Positions 30,543-42,890 are shown, counted from the stretch's first letter. The stretch: 58,301 nucleotides of DNA from Atkinsonella hypoxylon (GCA_000729835.1 JFHB01000194.1:1-58301), one strand, 5' to 3'. Numbers and translations are program-made. The notes: generated from the sequence alone by a model not told the origin.

Positions 30543-31562
30543 ATGCGAGCAACCTCCCTCCTCCAGGCAGCCAAGCTCACCGCCAAGAGCAGCCCCTTCT
30601 CCCACCGCATCTCCATTGCATTTCCTCCAGCCCTCGTACGCAGAATGTCCTCCCACTCGAACAGCCCGCCGCTCAAAAAGCCCGTCAAGCTAGCCTGCAT
30701 CCAGCTCGCCTCCGGCTCAGACAAGAGCGCCAACCTCGTCCACGCAGCCTCCCAAGTCCGCCTCGCCGCCTCAGGGGGCGCCAACATCGTCATCCTCCCC
30801 GAGTGCTTCAATTCCCCCTATGGATGCCAATTCTTCCCCGACTACGCAGAAATGCTCCTTCCGTATCCGCCCTCGCCCGCCCAATCGCCTTCCTACCACG
30901 CTCTCTCCGCCATGGCGGCCGAGAACAAGATCTACCTCGTTGGCGGGTCCATCCCCGAGAAGGACCCCAGCTCGGACAAATACTACAATACAAGCCTTAC
31001 CTTTGGCCCGGACGGGTCGCTGCTCGGCACACACAGAAAAGTCCACCTCTTTGACATTGACATCCCCGGCAAGATCACCTTCAAAGAATCCGACGTCCTT
31101 AGCCCGGGGAACAAAGTCACGTTGATCAATCTGCCAGACTATGGCATCGTCGCCGTAGCCATCTGCTATGATGTCCGCTTTCCCGAACTGGCGGCGATTG
31201 CGGCGAGGAAGGGCGCCTTCGCGCTGATATACCCTGGGGCGTCTAATTTGACGACGGGCCCGCTGCACTGGAAGCTTCTGGCGCAGGCGAGGGCCGTGGA
31301 TAATCAGATCTACGTGGCTATGTGCAGCCCTGCGAGGGACATGAGCGCTACTTACCACGCTTGGGGCCATAGCATGATCGTTGACCCCATGGCCAAGGTG
31401 CTGATTGAGTCGGAGGAGGGGGAGACGATTGTGGAGGCGCAATTAGAGACGGCTGTTTTGACAGAGACAAGGAGGAATATCCCGCTTGGGTCACAACGAC
31501 GATTTGATGTGTATCCTGATGTGAGTGCGGGAAAAGTACAGCTTGAAGAACCAAGTGCGTGA
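30543..31562 (+). CDS. Nit2-type omega-amidase (carbon-nitrogen hydrolase)
   Basis: Intronless, 339 residues. The enzyme belongs to the nitrilase superfamily branch that hydrolyses alpha-ketoglutaramate and alpha-ketosuccinamate, removing toxic by-products of glutamine and asparagine transamination. The catalytic triad is visible: E87 (ILPECFNSPYG), K166 (HRKVHLFDIDIPG) and C208 (AICYDVRFPE). The HLFDIDIPGKITF string and AWGHSMIVDP are typical of Nit2. Residues 1-34 lack acidic residues and are rich in Arg, Lys, Ser and Ala, as in a mitochondrial presequence, and end in VRR just before an internal Met35 (30645). Initiation at 30543 would give a mitochondrial form and at 30645 a cytosolic one. 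The frame is open further upstream, but that sequence is proline runs from a poly-C tract. Confidence 0.93.
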   Translation: MRATSLLQAAKLTAKSSPFSHRISIAFPPALVRRMSSHSNSPPLKKPVKLACIQLASGSDKSANLVHAASQVRLAASGGANIVILPECFNSPYGCQFFPDYAEMLLPYPPSPAQSPSYHALSAMAAENKIYLVGGSIPEKDPSSDKYYNTSLTFGPDGSLLGTHRKVHLFDIDIPGKITFKESDVLSPGNKVTLINLPDYGIVAVAICYDVRFPELAAIAARKGAFALIYPGASNLTTGPLHWKLLAQARAVDNQIYVAMCSPARDMSATYHAWGHSMIVDPMAKVLIESEEGETIVEAQLETAVLTETRRNIPLGSQRRFDVYPDVSAGKVQLEEPSA

Positions 31563-31970
31563 GGAGGTGCGACGAGATGTATCGAGACATGGCAATGGAC
31601 TTCATAGAGGAGAATTACAAAGCTTCGCGCATCGAGACTTGGCTGTCACTATGCAGTAAAAGAAATTTCCAGGTTTTGCTGCATGTAAGGCACAGCAATG
31701 GACCATCAATTCGTGATTCTACCCAAGAGTGTTGTATTAGAGTAGCAACTTTTAGCGTCATCCGACATAAGAAGGCCTAGGGAACCTAGGCGAGCTTGAA
31801 GAATTCTCCCAAGGTAGATGCTGCCTGTTCATTCAAACTTCCTCCATTGAGTTCGCATTGCGGTCATTGGCAAAAAGCCCTTTGGTTGCCGAGACAATTT
31901 CGGCATGTTTCCTCTTCAACATGCTTCTTGCTACACTTCCAACTTCAGACCTGTAGAAGCGACTTTCCTC
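31563..31970. other. Convergent 3' flanks, nothing recognised
   Basis: A 0.4 kb gap between the stop codons of the convergent Nit2-type and spermidine synthase genes. No structure was seen. Confidence 0.5.
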
Positions 31971-33717
31971 TCATTGAAGTGCCTTCTTGGCAAAGTTTGG
32001 GAGAATGAAGCTGGCTTTGTGAATCTCAGAGTTATAGTAACGGCATTTAGCATCCTCTTCCTCGGTGGTCCACTGGCGGAGAGGAACTCGGACATTGCGG
32101 TTGGCGTCCTTACAGCAGACCATGAAGCCGATCTGCCCAGAGGGGTAGGTGGGGATAGTGGTGTATGCGTACTCGACGACGGGGAAGATCTCCTTGCAAT
32201 CCTTCTTGAGCTGCGTAATGAGAGGCAAGTGAAGCCATTGGTTCTCGGCTGTTATGTTAAAGCGCAATGGTCAGCAAAATAACGGCTGTCCATCTCAATC
32301 ACACGAACTAGATGGGGAAATTGTTCAGTAGTGCAAGATGATTTGGACAAGTGATCGAGAGGTCAGCTGATAAAATGACCAGCATCTCCTTTCTTTCTTT
32401 CTTTTTTCGCGCGCATCTCATGCAACTCGGGACTACCGGGAGCAGAGCCAGGAAAGCTGCAACTAGCTTCGGGCAGTCCCTAGGATTGACGGTACGTTTC
32501 AAAGACTCAAAATCTTGTTTTGGTGAGGGGGGGTATGGGTCTGAGTGTGTGTGTGTGTATGTGTGTCTCTTGTCTTGGGTGTCTTTTCCAGTACCAGTTG
32601 AGAAATCAGAGATGCAGCATTGAGCCAGCCAACACTTAGTTTCATCAACCTCTGTCGCTCCTAAGGATTCCCACGCTTTCCTCAAGAAAAATGAGAACAT
32701 ACAACCTTGGGTAGTAATGACGCCCCCATCGCGTAAGGCATCATGGAGAAGTTGGAAGTAGGGTTTCTTGAACAGGCTCTCGGCAGGGCCCTCAGGATCG
32801 GAGGAATCGGTGATAATCACGTCGAAGCAGTTCTTGTAGTCGTCGAGGAACTTGAAACCATCGCCGACATGGACCTTGGACTTGGGATGATTGAAGCCCT
32901 CGGCCATGTTGGGAAGATATTGCTTGGATAGGCGGATAACAGCCTAATATTTAAATCGGACCATTAGTTTAATATCGTCGCGTGTGTGGTGTCCTGGTGT
33001 CCTACCTCGTCAATATCGCAGAGGATAGCCTCCTCAACACAATCGTGTTTAACAACCTCACGGAGAACGCCGCCATCACCACCACCGATAACGAGAACCT
33101 TCTTGGGGTTGGGGTGAGACTGCATTGCAAGGTGAGTGATCATCTCCTGGTAGGAGAACTCGTCGCGTTCAGTGCACTGGATGACATTATCCAAGACCAA
33201 AACGGTGCCGTAGTCGGTGGACTTGAAGATGAGCACATCTTGGTATTTGCTCTTCTCGTGGTGGAGAACCTTTTCGACTTTCAAAGTCATAGCCTGACCT
33301 GACAACAACTATGAGATTCGGTTTAAAGATCGGTGCTACACTGCGAAGCGCGTAGAGTCTTACCGGGCCACATGTCCGAGATCTCTCGGAACCAGCCATC
33401 TGTGTGTGAATGTTGTTAGTGAAACATTCCGACTATTATGCGACATAACCTTCCAGACCGTCACATGCAGCGCTTTGACTTGTGCGGAAAACTCGTTCCC
33501 AAGAACAAGGCGAACCAATTCGATTACATCGCATAAGACAGTTTCTTCCAAACAGGCAATAAAAGGGGAAGTTCTTCATGACGTCGCATGGCAAGATATC
33601 GAGGGGTATCGATTGCCAGCGCGGGGTAGACCAGAAAAGTGAAAAGCACCGGAAAGCAGAGAAGCAAGCAAAGACGAAGCACGAACCTTGAATAGTAGGG
33701 TGAACAATCTCGGACAT
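31971..33717 (-). CDS. SPE3: Spermidine synthase
   Basis: Five exons on the minus strand: 33717-33687, 33399-33364, 33298-33006, 32943-32706 and 32248-31971, giving 291 residues, the usual length for this enzyme. It transfers the aminopropyl group from decarboxylated S-adenosylmethionine to putrescine in the cytosol. Visible motifs are DGWFREISDMWPGQAM at the N terminus, the nucleotide-binding loop VLVIGGGDGG (about 91-99), CDIDE (116-120), and the catalytic ITDSSDPEGPA with D166 and D169. TTIPTYPSGQIGFM near the C terminus shapes the putrescine pocket. Introns are 287, 65, 62 and 457 bases. The last is unusually long and is open in the upstream frame for most of its length. The gene is convergent with Nit2. 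No fused Lys9-type domain follows, unlike basidiomycete versions. Confidence 0.95.
32543..32568. repeat. TG-rich microsatellite in spermidine synthase intron
   Basis: A run of GT dinucleotides interrupted by one A, within intron 4 of the spermidine synthase gene. Confidence 0.85.
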
Positions 33718-36500
33718 TTTGGCAAGGAACGGCGACTTGGCGACGTTGAATATGAAAATCTGGGTATCGCGGGAATTGGGGAGGAAAAGAAGGGGGAAGG
33801 ATGGATGAGCTTGGACGAGACCAACTTTTTTTTTTTTCGCCGATGATGTCTGTGGTCCAAGATGCGGATTAATTAGATTGGTGGGGTGCAAATTTTTTGG
33901 AATTTTTTTGGCGCCGTCCGCGGGGCAGACGCAGACGCACGCGACCTAATGCAGCACTTTGTCTTGCTCAATTGAGTTCAAGACTCAGCATCAGCCAACT
34001 CTCAACTGTGAGCCAGCATTGCATTTGTTCCCTCTTCCTCTTTTTGATGGCAATATCGTACCGCTGGCATGGCAGGTAGAGCATACCCGTGGTGAGAGCT
34101 TGGTATTGCGCCACTGTATGCTGGTCCCTGCCCATCCTTTCGTGGGACAACAAAAGGATGCGATAAGGGGGGTCCAGCAATAACGGTTCTGAAACCCCTG
34201 TTTTTCTTTTGTCTGTGTTTTTCTTTCGTTTGTGTGCGCTTCGCTCGACCGAGCCGCCCCAATGAGTCTCGGAGGACTCTGGTGTTTTCAACAGGCACTG
34301 CTGTAAGCAAGGTATTGGCAAGTATTACGGAGTACTCCTCACTTCGTATTACATGCAGTTCAACCCTTGACTGATTTTACAAATCTACTTTACAGGGGCT
34401 GTGTCATAAACTGGAATATGTGCGTATCACTTTGATGAAATTGATCTGCAAGTGCTTCGCGTCCTTGCTACTGGAAGTCTCTGTTTTTTGAGTGCCTGAC
34501 TCGTAGTTGGAGGATTTCTCCCATTAGTGCCCCATATGAGCATTTGTCTCTGCATATAAAACAGTCAACCTCAGTGGGTCGCTTTTTCTCCGTCCTGAAT
34601 GTAGTTGGAAAGGCTGCGTTCAGGGAAGGGACCCGAACTTGGGAACTGCATCGTGGACTTGGCGCTCGGCTGCATTGTGTGGACATTGGCGGGCACTATT
34701 CCGTATACTCCGTAGTATCAATTGATAGGACAGTATAAGATAGGCTGAAGTTGTTTCCAGCTACGCTATGTTTACTTCCGCAGACCAGTAAGATGGGCGA
34801 GCATTTGGGGCCAAGAATCTCTCAACTGGAAGATTTGGCTTGGCTGTTGTCATATGCTTCGGGAGCTCGTGTAGTCAGCGTTGCATTATCAACGTGGCTG
34901 TCCAGGTACCTAGGAGGTATGATTGAAGGGGACCAAAGGTGAAACTTGAACAGGTCTCGGACGACGGGCATATTTGTATATTTATATGAAGCATAGGTGC
35001 ACCAGGGCCGAGGGTTAATTCTAAGTGGTCATCGGGTTGACCACGGCTTTTTTTCCTTTTCCTTTTCTTCTTCTTTTCCTCCCCGAGGGGTCACGGTGGA
35101 GACGGTTTCTCGGTAGGTAGCAAAGACTGAAATATCAGAGTGAGTGGTATTGATTCCCGGATTGGTCCGTCTTGGCCGCGGCGCATCATCCACAGCATGC
35201 TCGGCATACTGCAATCGGGATATTTGGATCAAGCGACACCTTTCTAGCCGGGCACAGACCACAGACACGACAAGCAAGATCATTCCCATACTGCCCGCGA
35301 CAGCATTGACATGTACGGAGCACACACTCTCTGAATTGCTCAGTACCGTTAGTACCTTGGGTAGGTGGAGTCGAGGTTGCTGGTGGAAATATCGGCATTC
35401 ATACGGCGCACGGTACGGAATAGAAATTCAGGTCGTGGCAGGCCCCGGTAGAGTCTGGTAGTAGTTTACACGTAGCTGGTCTAAATCCATGTGCCCTACC
35501 CCTAGAGGTATCTAGGTACCCTGATAGAAATGGCAGCTTGGCAGCTTCTCCAGCCCCATCTTGCCACCTAAGGTTCCACCCATGTCCAGAACGGAACGGA
35601 AGCGGCTTTGGCGAAGCCAACCCCCGCCGACATCCCTGTTCTGTCCAACCACTGGCCAGCACTAAAGCCCGCGACCTTTCGCGACCCTTGCTAGTGCATG
35701 CAGCATCAGCAAAAATATGATGATAGAAATGAATCTAAAAAGAGTGTGCGTGAGAGAGAGAGTTGAGGGAGTGAGAGCGAGAGACCGGCGACACTGTACC
35801 ATATCAGTTTCAGAAAATAATAATTGCAGCACGGCTCTCCCGGTCTGTCTCCAGTCTCTCCCGTCTCCCGTAGTTAGCCATCGAAATCAGGTTCAAACAT
35901 GGGCCTCCGGATCGGGTACGGGTCGCTTGCCGGAGTTGCACCCCTTGGTCCTTTGGTCCTTGGTCCTTGGTCATTGCTCCTGACTTTGCCAACTCTGGTG
36001 TGGGCTGGTGATCCTTTACCACCTGTCAGACAGTAGGCGGGCCGTCGTCCCCACATATAATTTATAGGTCCAGTCTGGTACCTCAGGTACCTAGGTACCT
36101 GCTATTAATGGAGCTACGCCATGCGGACTCGGCCGTCTTCTTCAACCAGCTGCCCGCGCCACTGCCCCTTCTTCGTTTCTTCATTCTATCTACATAGAGC
36201 ATCGCCTCGATATCGCATCAGCCGCTGAAAAGCCACGCCCACCGGCAGTTCATCATCACTCCTCTCTTGGAGGTCGAGCCGTCAAGCACCTGATCTGCTT
36301 ATGCAGCCAGCGTCGACATTGCTGCCGAGCCCGCTTCTTGTGCTGCTTCCCGCTGGCGCGGTGCCTGGCCCAGCTTCCAGCCATTCTCAAACCTCGCGAC
36401 AGCCTCACCCAGAACAAGAATTTGTGCTGCAACTGCCGCTCCAAGACTATTTCGCCTACCGCCCATCGTCGGCCTTACCATCTCACAACATAGAACAGCA
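33718..36500. other. Intergenic stretch upstream of G-alpha, no gene seen
   Basis: About 2.8 kb between divergent genes. It contains a copy of the ACTTTACAGGGG repeat (34351-34404), several TTCCGTA/ACGGAGTA words (34324, 34697-34714, 35414), and CCTAGGTA-type palindromic words (about 34907, 35509, 36082-36100). The last 300 bases before the G-alpha ATG are pyrimidine-rich and probably transcribed leader. Open frames are short. Confidence 0.5.
34351..34404. repeat. Dispersed 'ACTTxCAGGGG' repeat copy
   Basis: CAACCCTTGACTGATTTTAC followed by AAATCTACTTTACAGGGG. It is closest to the copy at 16507-16560. Confidence 0.5.
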
Positions 36501-38004
36501 ATGTGTTTTGGCAGCAGGGAGAATGACAATGGCGGCGTCGCCCGCTCGCGTGACATCGATCGGGTTATCCGTCAAGACGAGAAGCGCATGGCAAAAGAAG
36601 TCAAGCTTCTCCTTCTGGGTACGCTCTTCTCCACCAACTGCCTCCGCTTTTATTTTCTCGCCGCAGCCCTGTTGTACTCTTAGACATGTCTGAAACACCA
36701 TATGCGGTGTAACAGAAGCATTGTTGAACTGGTAAATTCTCCATGTACCCAGATTGCTGACCTTTGTGTGACGCGCAGGAGCCGGCGAGTCGGGGAAATC
36801 CACCATTTTGAAGCAGATGAAGCTCATCTATTCGCAGGGCTTCAACAAACTTGAGCGACTCGAATGGAAACCCGTCATTTTCAATAACATCATCCAATCC
36901 TTCCGAACAATCAACGAGGCCATGACTGAACTCAATTACAAATTTGATAACCCTGACAATGAGGTACGTTTTGCTACTAGTGGCACAGTTCCCCAATCAT
37001 ACTTGACACTTGTGATGATAAACGCTACGATTTTGACTGCTCGACGTTTCGCTGACTTGTCTTAAAGAAATACATGGCACACATTCTCGTGGAATATGAA
37101 ATCAGCCAACAAGACAAACTTCCGCAAGACTACCTAAAGCCTGTCAAGGCCCTGTGGCAAGACAGTGGAGTAAAGAGTGCAATTATGAAAGGCAATGAAT
37201 ACGCGCTGCATGACAACTTGGCATAGTATGTCCTTCCTTTATCGGCTCAGTGGCCACACCTGTTGAAGGTGTTTAAACATGTTGAAAAATGCTGACAAGT
37301 TCCATCTCAGCTTCATTGACGACATGGATCGAATATGGGCCGATGGATATATACCAAACGACCAAGATTTACTTCGCTCGCGGCTCCGAACTACAGGAAT
37401 CACCGAAAGCGTTTTCGACCTCGGTCAGCTGACGTACCGCATGTTTGACGTAGGCGGTCAGCGGTCCGAACGCAAGAAATGGATTCACTGCTTTGAAAAT
37501 GTGCACTGTTTGTTGTTCCTAGTCGCTATCAGCGGTTACGACCAGTGCCTGGTAGAGGACAAAGATGGGGTGCGTATGCATCTTTACCTGCTTCTTACAC
37601 TTTCTATTCTTGGCAGGGCCACCATGGAACGAAATGCAACCACTGACAATTTGTGCTAGAATCAAATGAATGAGGCCTTGATGCTGTGGGAGTCCATTGC
37701 CAATTCCCACTGGTTCACCAAGTCGGCCATGATCTTGTTCCTCAACAAGATGGATCTATTCAGGGAGAAGCTGCCGAAAAGTCCAATCACCAAGTACGGA
37801 TTCACCGACTATCACGGACCTGAGGACGACTACAAAGCCGCCAGCAAGTATTTCCTCGACAAGTTTCGCGCTTTGAGTCGAAACCCTGAAAAGGAGATTT
37901 ACGGACATTTCACAAATGCGACCGACACCAACTTACTCAAGATTACGATGGGCTCCGTTCAGGACATGATCATTCAGCGTAACCTGAAGCAATTGATACT
38001 GTGA
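36501..38004 (+). CDS. gna-2: Heterotrimeric G-protein alpha subunit, fungal group II
   Basis: Five exons: 36501-36618, 36779-36963, 37068-37225, 37311-37569 and 37660-38004, giving 354 residues. All GTP-binding boxes are present: G1 GAGESGKS (40-47), switch I with catalytic R178 and the TTGIT threonine, G3 DVGGQRSE with Q204, G4 NKMD and G5 TNATDT. The N terminus begins MCFGSR rather than MGxxxS, so there is no N-myristoylation site but a cysteine at position 2 that could be palmitoylated. This N terminus and the LEWKPVIFNNIIQSF and NPDNE strings are typical of the GNA-2/group II class of filamentous ascomycetes. The protein couples receptors to effectors at the plasma membrane. Group II members usually have subtle or redundant roles in growth and development. 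Exon junctions were checked for frame throughout. Confidence 0.96.
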
Positions 38005-39955
38005 CAATGAAAGCAGCTTCGGTCTCGGCAACGGCCAAGAAATCTTTCTTTTTTATCCATGATTCCGTACCGGATAATCCAGGCTGACCAGCTACTTGCA
38101 ACACGCCTCCATAGGTGCCGTCTTTGCTCTCATAGCAGTGAGTGTCATCGGAAACATGGATTTGTTCTCATTTTCAAGTAAATGCATATTTGAAGGCTTC
38201 GCATCGTCGTCCCTGGTGTGATGCATCATGAACTCGACCGGCCAAAGAGAAAGGAAGAAAGAGAGAGATGTCTGCGCGTCAGGGAGACAGGCGAGACACC
38301 TTTAAATCCATAATCTCCTCCGACCAAGAAATATGTGTATATCTACATGGGTTACGCCGCGATCTTTTGACGATTTTTCTTAACATCCCCCGGGTCCGGG
38401 CTGAAGGACAACAACTTGAAATCACAATGGCAAGACTTCCACTGAAGCCTCAGCCTGTCATGTTCTCTGTTCATGCTTAAACCAGCTACGAGGTGCTCTC
38501 AAACGCCGAGGCGTGGTTACGACGATAATGACAGCGAAGACATCTTAAGTGCTCGGCGAGCAGGCGACCAGGATACGCCCGATGATGCTCTATATCTGTG
38601 AAAGAAGAGCATCCCGAGCTGCATTCTATTTATGAAATTGACAGTAAGACGTATTTTGATGAGCTCAACACCCGCTGGCCAGCCGTAGATTATTTCATCT
38701 TACCGGTGTTGACACGACCTCAGCATCTCGATACCCAAAGGCTCGCTAGCTTATCGCTCGTAGCCTGCTTATTCACTCCTTTTGACTTCTCGTCATCTAT
38801 TGCGGTGGCTGAAATGTGTGTGTTTATGCTTTATGTATGTTTGCATGTGTTTTTGTTCGGGTGGGGTTTCTTTTTTCCAACCCGGGTTCGGTAGAGAGAC
38901 GGATGGTTATGGGATGAAGCGGAATTCTGATCTATATCAGGGCATGATGCGACGAATAGCGTAAAATGGTAGAAACACGATATGAGTTGTAACCATGAAA
39001 ATGGTTGCGAGATAACGTTATTATGCATGTATGTATGATAACTGGCACGTTTTCCAACTTGGCGAAATGCTTCAGACACTCATCATCCATGCATGCCTTG
39101 TTGCAGCAAAATTGGTACAGAAACCACTGAGAAAAAAAATAACATGATTCTGCAGGCCATCACAAAGCAGGATGAGGGAGCTGCTGACAGCGCTTGTCAA
39201 TCAATCACTTCCTCACCAGGTATGTCAAACGCGACCAGAATATGATGATTGGATAGATTGTGAAGATGTCTAGTCAGAAATCTCAGCCACTTTGCGTCCG
39301 TTACGGGGTCCGTGCGCTGGGTGTGGTGGTGGCACCCGCTAGTTTCTACGGCGTCGAGGGGAAGGCGTCAACCCGCTCGCTCTTTCTTGCTCATGGTTGG
39401 AATTATCATGAACAACCTGTGCTTACGACGTATTTGCATGAGAACTTCATCGCCATCGTGGCTTGTTTATCGCCCAGCGTCTTCGATTTCCTTCTTCTCG
39501 GCCTGAAATTCTCGTCGCATTGTAAATAAAACTTGTTGCGAGCTTCAAGTTTCCACGCTAACGGTTGCTGCCGTCGCACTAACTAACTATCCACCAAAGC
39601 CAGATTCCGATTCATCCGCCTCAAAGTTGTGGAGGTGGGTCGATTGGAAATTGCGGTGATGGAGATCATCTCCATATCAGGTTGGGAATAAGCTAATTTC
39701 GTTTGGTGGGTTTAGCTTCCTTTGCATGGTAGCATTGCCGACGCCTTAACGTCGTCAATAGCCGTCACCTACTCAAAACAAAACGGACGGACAAGTGGTT
39801 CGCGCTGCACAATCTGTGGGGAATACGGAAGAGGTTTTGTCTTGTAGTTAACTACAGCCCACTCCGTCTAGTGGAAGCTCGATGGATCGCTGACGGGAGA
39901 AGCAGACGAGGTTTAAAGTTTGACACATGCTCAACTTCAGTTCCAATTAGCTATC
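38005..39955. other. Intergenic stretch, no convincing gene
   Basis: About 2 kb between G-alpha and the GH3 gene. A short open frame (38474-38599) and another starting at 38598 are protein-like in part, but they lack support as one gene. The G-alpha 3' UTR probably covers the first few hundred bases. AT-rich sequence around 39000 carries TATGCATGTATG-type repeats. Confidence 0.45.
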
Positions 39956-42746
39956 ATGATCGCTGTTAAACAGCTTTGGCTGTCGGCGCTTGGCCTGGCA
40001 GCCGCCAACAATGCCATTGCCAATGACACCTACTTTTATGGTCAATCGCCAGCAGTATACCCTTCTCGTACGTCTTGACTACGTGTTGCTCACCTAGCGC
40101 GTCTTCTAGTGGGATACCAGCAGCTAATGAACATGCAACAGCTGAGATGACGGGCAGTACTGGATGGGCCGCGGCATATGAGAAGGCGAAAGCGTTGGTT
40201 GCTCAGATGGACTTGGAGGAGAAGGTGAATTTGACCGGTGGTGTCGACCTAGGAACAGGTTGCTCCGGGAGTATACACCCGAATGAACGACTCAACTTCC
40301 CGGGCATGTGTGTGAGTGATGCTGGCAACGGTCTTCGCAACACAGATTTTGTAAATGCATATCCCGCGGGAATCCATGTTGGCACAAGGTGCGTCATTGT
40401 TTTCCATGTAGCCCCAAACGCAATGTACCATGATTTGCCTACTTCAAATCAGTCTAACACCATTTCTCACAGCTGGAATAAAGACTTGGCATATCGACGC
40501 GGCGCTGCCATGGGCGGCGAATTCAGAAGAAAAGGAGTCAATGTTCTTTTAGGTCCCGTGGTAGGACCGGCTTGGCGAGTTGTCAGATCCGGTAGAAATT
40601 GGGAAGGCTTCTCATCAGATCCATACTTGTCTGGAGCTCTAGCGGCACAAACGATACGTGGCGTTCAGAGCGAAGGCGTCCAAACCAGTCTCAAGGTATG
40701 GTACTCACTTATCTATCGAGCAGATGTTGCTTCCCGCTTCGATTAGCTGACAGGTTTCCAAGCATTACATTGCCAACGAGCAAGAAACCAACCGGATGCC
40801 AAATCAAGGCACTGAGGCTGTGTCATCCAATATTAACGATCAGACGATGCACGAAGTTTATCTATGGTATGCTTTCATATTACCTCGTAGGATTCTCGTT
40901 CTCGTTCTTATTCTACGCTGGTTGCCTTCTTCATTCTGACATTGTATAACTAGGCCTTTCCAGGACGGTGTACGTGCTGGTACTGCAAATATTATGTGTT
41001 CATACCAACGAATCAATAATTCGTACGGCTGTGCCAACAGCAAGACTCTTAATGGCCTTTTAAAGACAGAATTGGGATTTCAGGTGAGTGGCTTGATAGA
41101 ACCGACTGGTGCTGGTGATGTTAATGAATGATAATATAGGGGTTTGTCATGTCTGATTGGTCTGCCCAGCACGCTGGTGTCGCCACAGCTCTGGCCGGAA
41201 TGGACATGGTGATGCCAAGTGGGGACGAATTCTGGGGTAAGCATCTTGTAGAGGCCGTCAAGAACGGATCTGTTCCGGAATCTCGCGTCACAGATATGGG
41301 GACCAGGTAAGCATTATAAACTCCCTTGTTTATCAAAGACAAATGGATATCTTACACATTCTACAACGCAGGGTTTTAACAGCCTGGTATCAATTCGGAC
41401 AGGATACCAGGTTCCGAAAGCCCGGCATAGGCATGCCATTTGATGTCAGGCAGCCTCATGAGCCTGTTGAAGGCCGTGATCCAAAAGATAGGGCGACGCT
41501 TCTGGGAGGAGCTATTGAAGGACATGTTTTGGTGAAAAACACAAAGGAAACGCTTCCTCTACGGTCTCCCCGCGCTATCTCTCTCTTTGGGTACTCGGCA
41601 AGATCAGCGGATTCCCTGTCGCCAGGACCGGGCAACCTGTTGATCAACCTATGGCGTTTTGGCATGACATCACTTAGTTTAGATCAAGCCATTGCCGGTT
41701 TTCTCAACTTACCAGGTAGTAGACTGGCGGCTTTTGCAATCAAAGGTACGCTGATGAGTGGTGGGGGCTCCGGGGGAACCTCCCCTGCTGTATTTGTTGC
41801 TCCTTATGATGCGCTTTCTGTGAGAGCGGCACAGGACGGCACGGCCCTATATCACGATTTCGTTACGCCAGAACCAGCTGTGATGGCCAACAGTGAGGCG
41901 TGCATCGTGTTTGGTAATGCTTGGGCTGCCGAAGGGTATGATCGGCCCGCCCTTTCTGACAACTTCACGGACACTCTGATTACTACCGTTGCAGGACAGT
42001 GCAACAAGACAATTGTGGTGCTTCATAACGCTGGTCCACGTCTGGTCGACGGATTTGTCGACCACCCCAATGTGACAGCTATCATCTTTGCCCACTTACC
42101 GGGCCGTGATAGCGGAACAAGTTTGGTCAAGTTGCTTTACGGCGAGGCATCCCCGTCTGGAAAGCTCAGCTACACAGTTGCCAAGAAGGAGTGGGACTAT
42201 GGTCATGTTCTGAAACCGGACGAGCCAGCCGGAATGTTTGCAAAGTTCCCGCAGTCCAACTTCACGGAAGGGGTCTATCTTGACTATAAGTACTTTGACA
42301 AGCACAATATTCAGCCAAGGTACGAATTTGGCTTCGGCCTGAGTTACACAACGTTTAGCCTTGCCAAGCTGTCAATACAACGCGTGGCAGGGGGCAATCA
42401 TGGCGAGTGGCCGCTTGGCGCAATAGTTCCTGGCGGAGACGCTGATTTGTTTGACAATATCGCACTCGTGACGGTGGAGGTGCGCAATACAGGCAACGTG
42501 GCAGGGGCTGAAGTGCCACAGTTGTATGTTGGCATTCCCGGCGGTCCAGTCCGACAACTACGCGGCTTTGACAAGCCTTTTTTGCAGCCGGGAGAAGCTA
42601 TAACGGTTGAATTTCCTCTCACGCGTCGTGATTTGAGCACTTGGGACACAAGAGCGCAGAAGTGGCGGCTGCGAAGGGGCCAATATGCTATTCACGTCGG
42701 GACAAGTAGTCGAAACTTACCACTCAATGGTACATTAACATTGTAG
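39956..42746 (+). CDS. Secreted GH3 beta-glucosidase
   Basis: Seven exons: 39956-40067, 40124-40388, 40473-40695, 40763-40866, 40954-41083, 41140-41306 and 41372-42746, giving 791 residues. A signal peptide (MIAVKQLWLSALGLAAA) precedes the mature protein. The GH3 N-terminal barrel has VSDAGNGLR, the GGRNWEGFS-type block (here SGRNWEGFSSDPYLSG), KHYIANEQE and the nucleophile D284 in GFVMSDW. The C-terminal alpha/beta sandwich and fibronectin-III-like domain follow (AEVPQLYVG, QLRGFDKPFLQPGE). It should release glucose from cellobiose and other beta-glucosides outside the cell. It is somewhat shorter than the 860-residue Aspergillus enzymes. The first acceptor is a CAGCAG tandem, so two proteins differing by one residue are possible. 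Each exon was checked for phase; no frameshift was found. Confidence 0.94.
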
Positions 42747-42825
42747 AAGTATACGAGATAGTGCACCAAGATGAAGAGCGGAATCGCGGTACTCGGTATG
42801 AAGCCGAGCAATTCCTACAACTGTT

Positions 42826-42829
<4 letters not shown>

Positions 42830-42857
<28 letters not shown>

Positions 42858-42890
42858 CCTACAAAAATAAATAAATAAATAAATAAATAT
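42830..42890. repeat. Poly-T tract and AAAT microsatellite
   Basis: A T run of about 28 bases followed, after a short spacer, by about six AAAT-type units, in the 3' flank of the GH3 gene. Confidence 0.9.

Noticed and set aside
30122..31054. 310-codon open frame on the plus strand over the Nit2 gene
   Set aside because: It is a shifted frame of the Nit2 coding region, rich in Arg and Pro, with no family motif.
38474..38894. Possible small gene downstream of G-alpha
   Set aside because: Two short protein-like frames can be joined only by weak splice sites, and no start-to-stop model was convincing.
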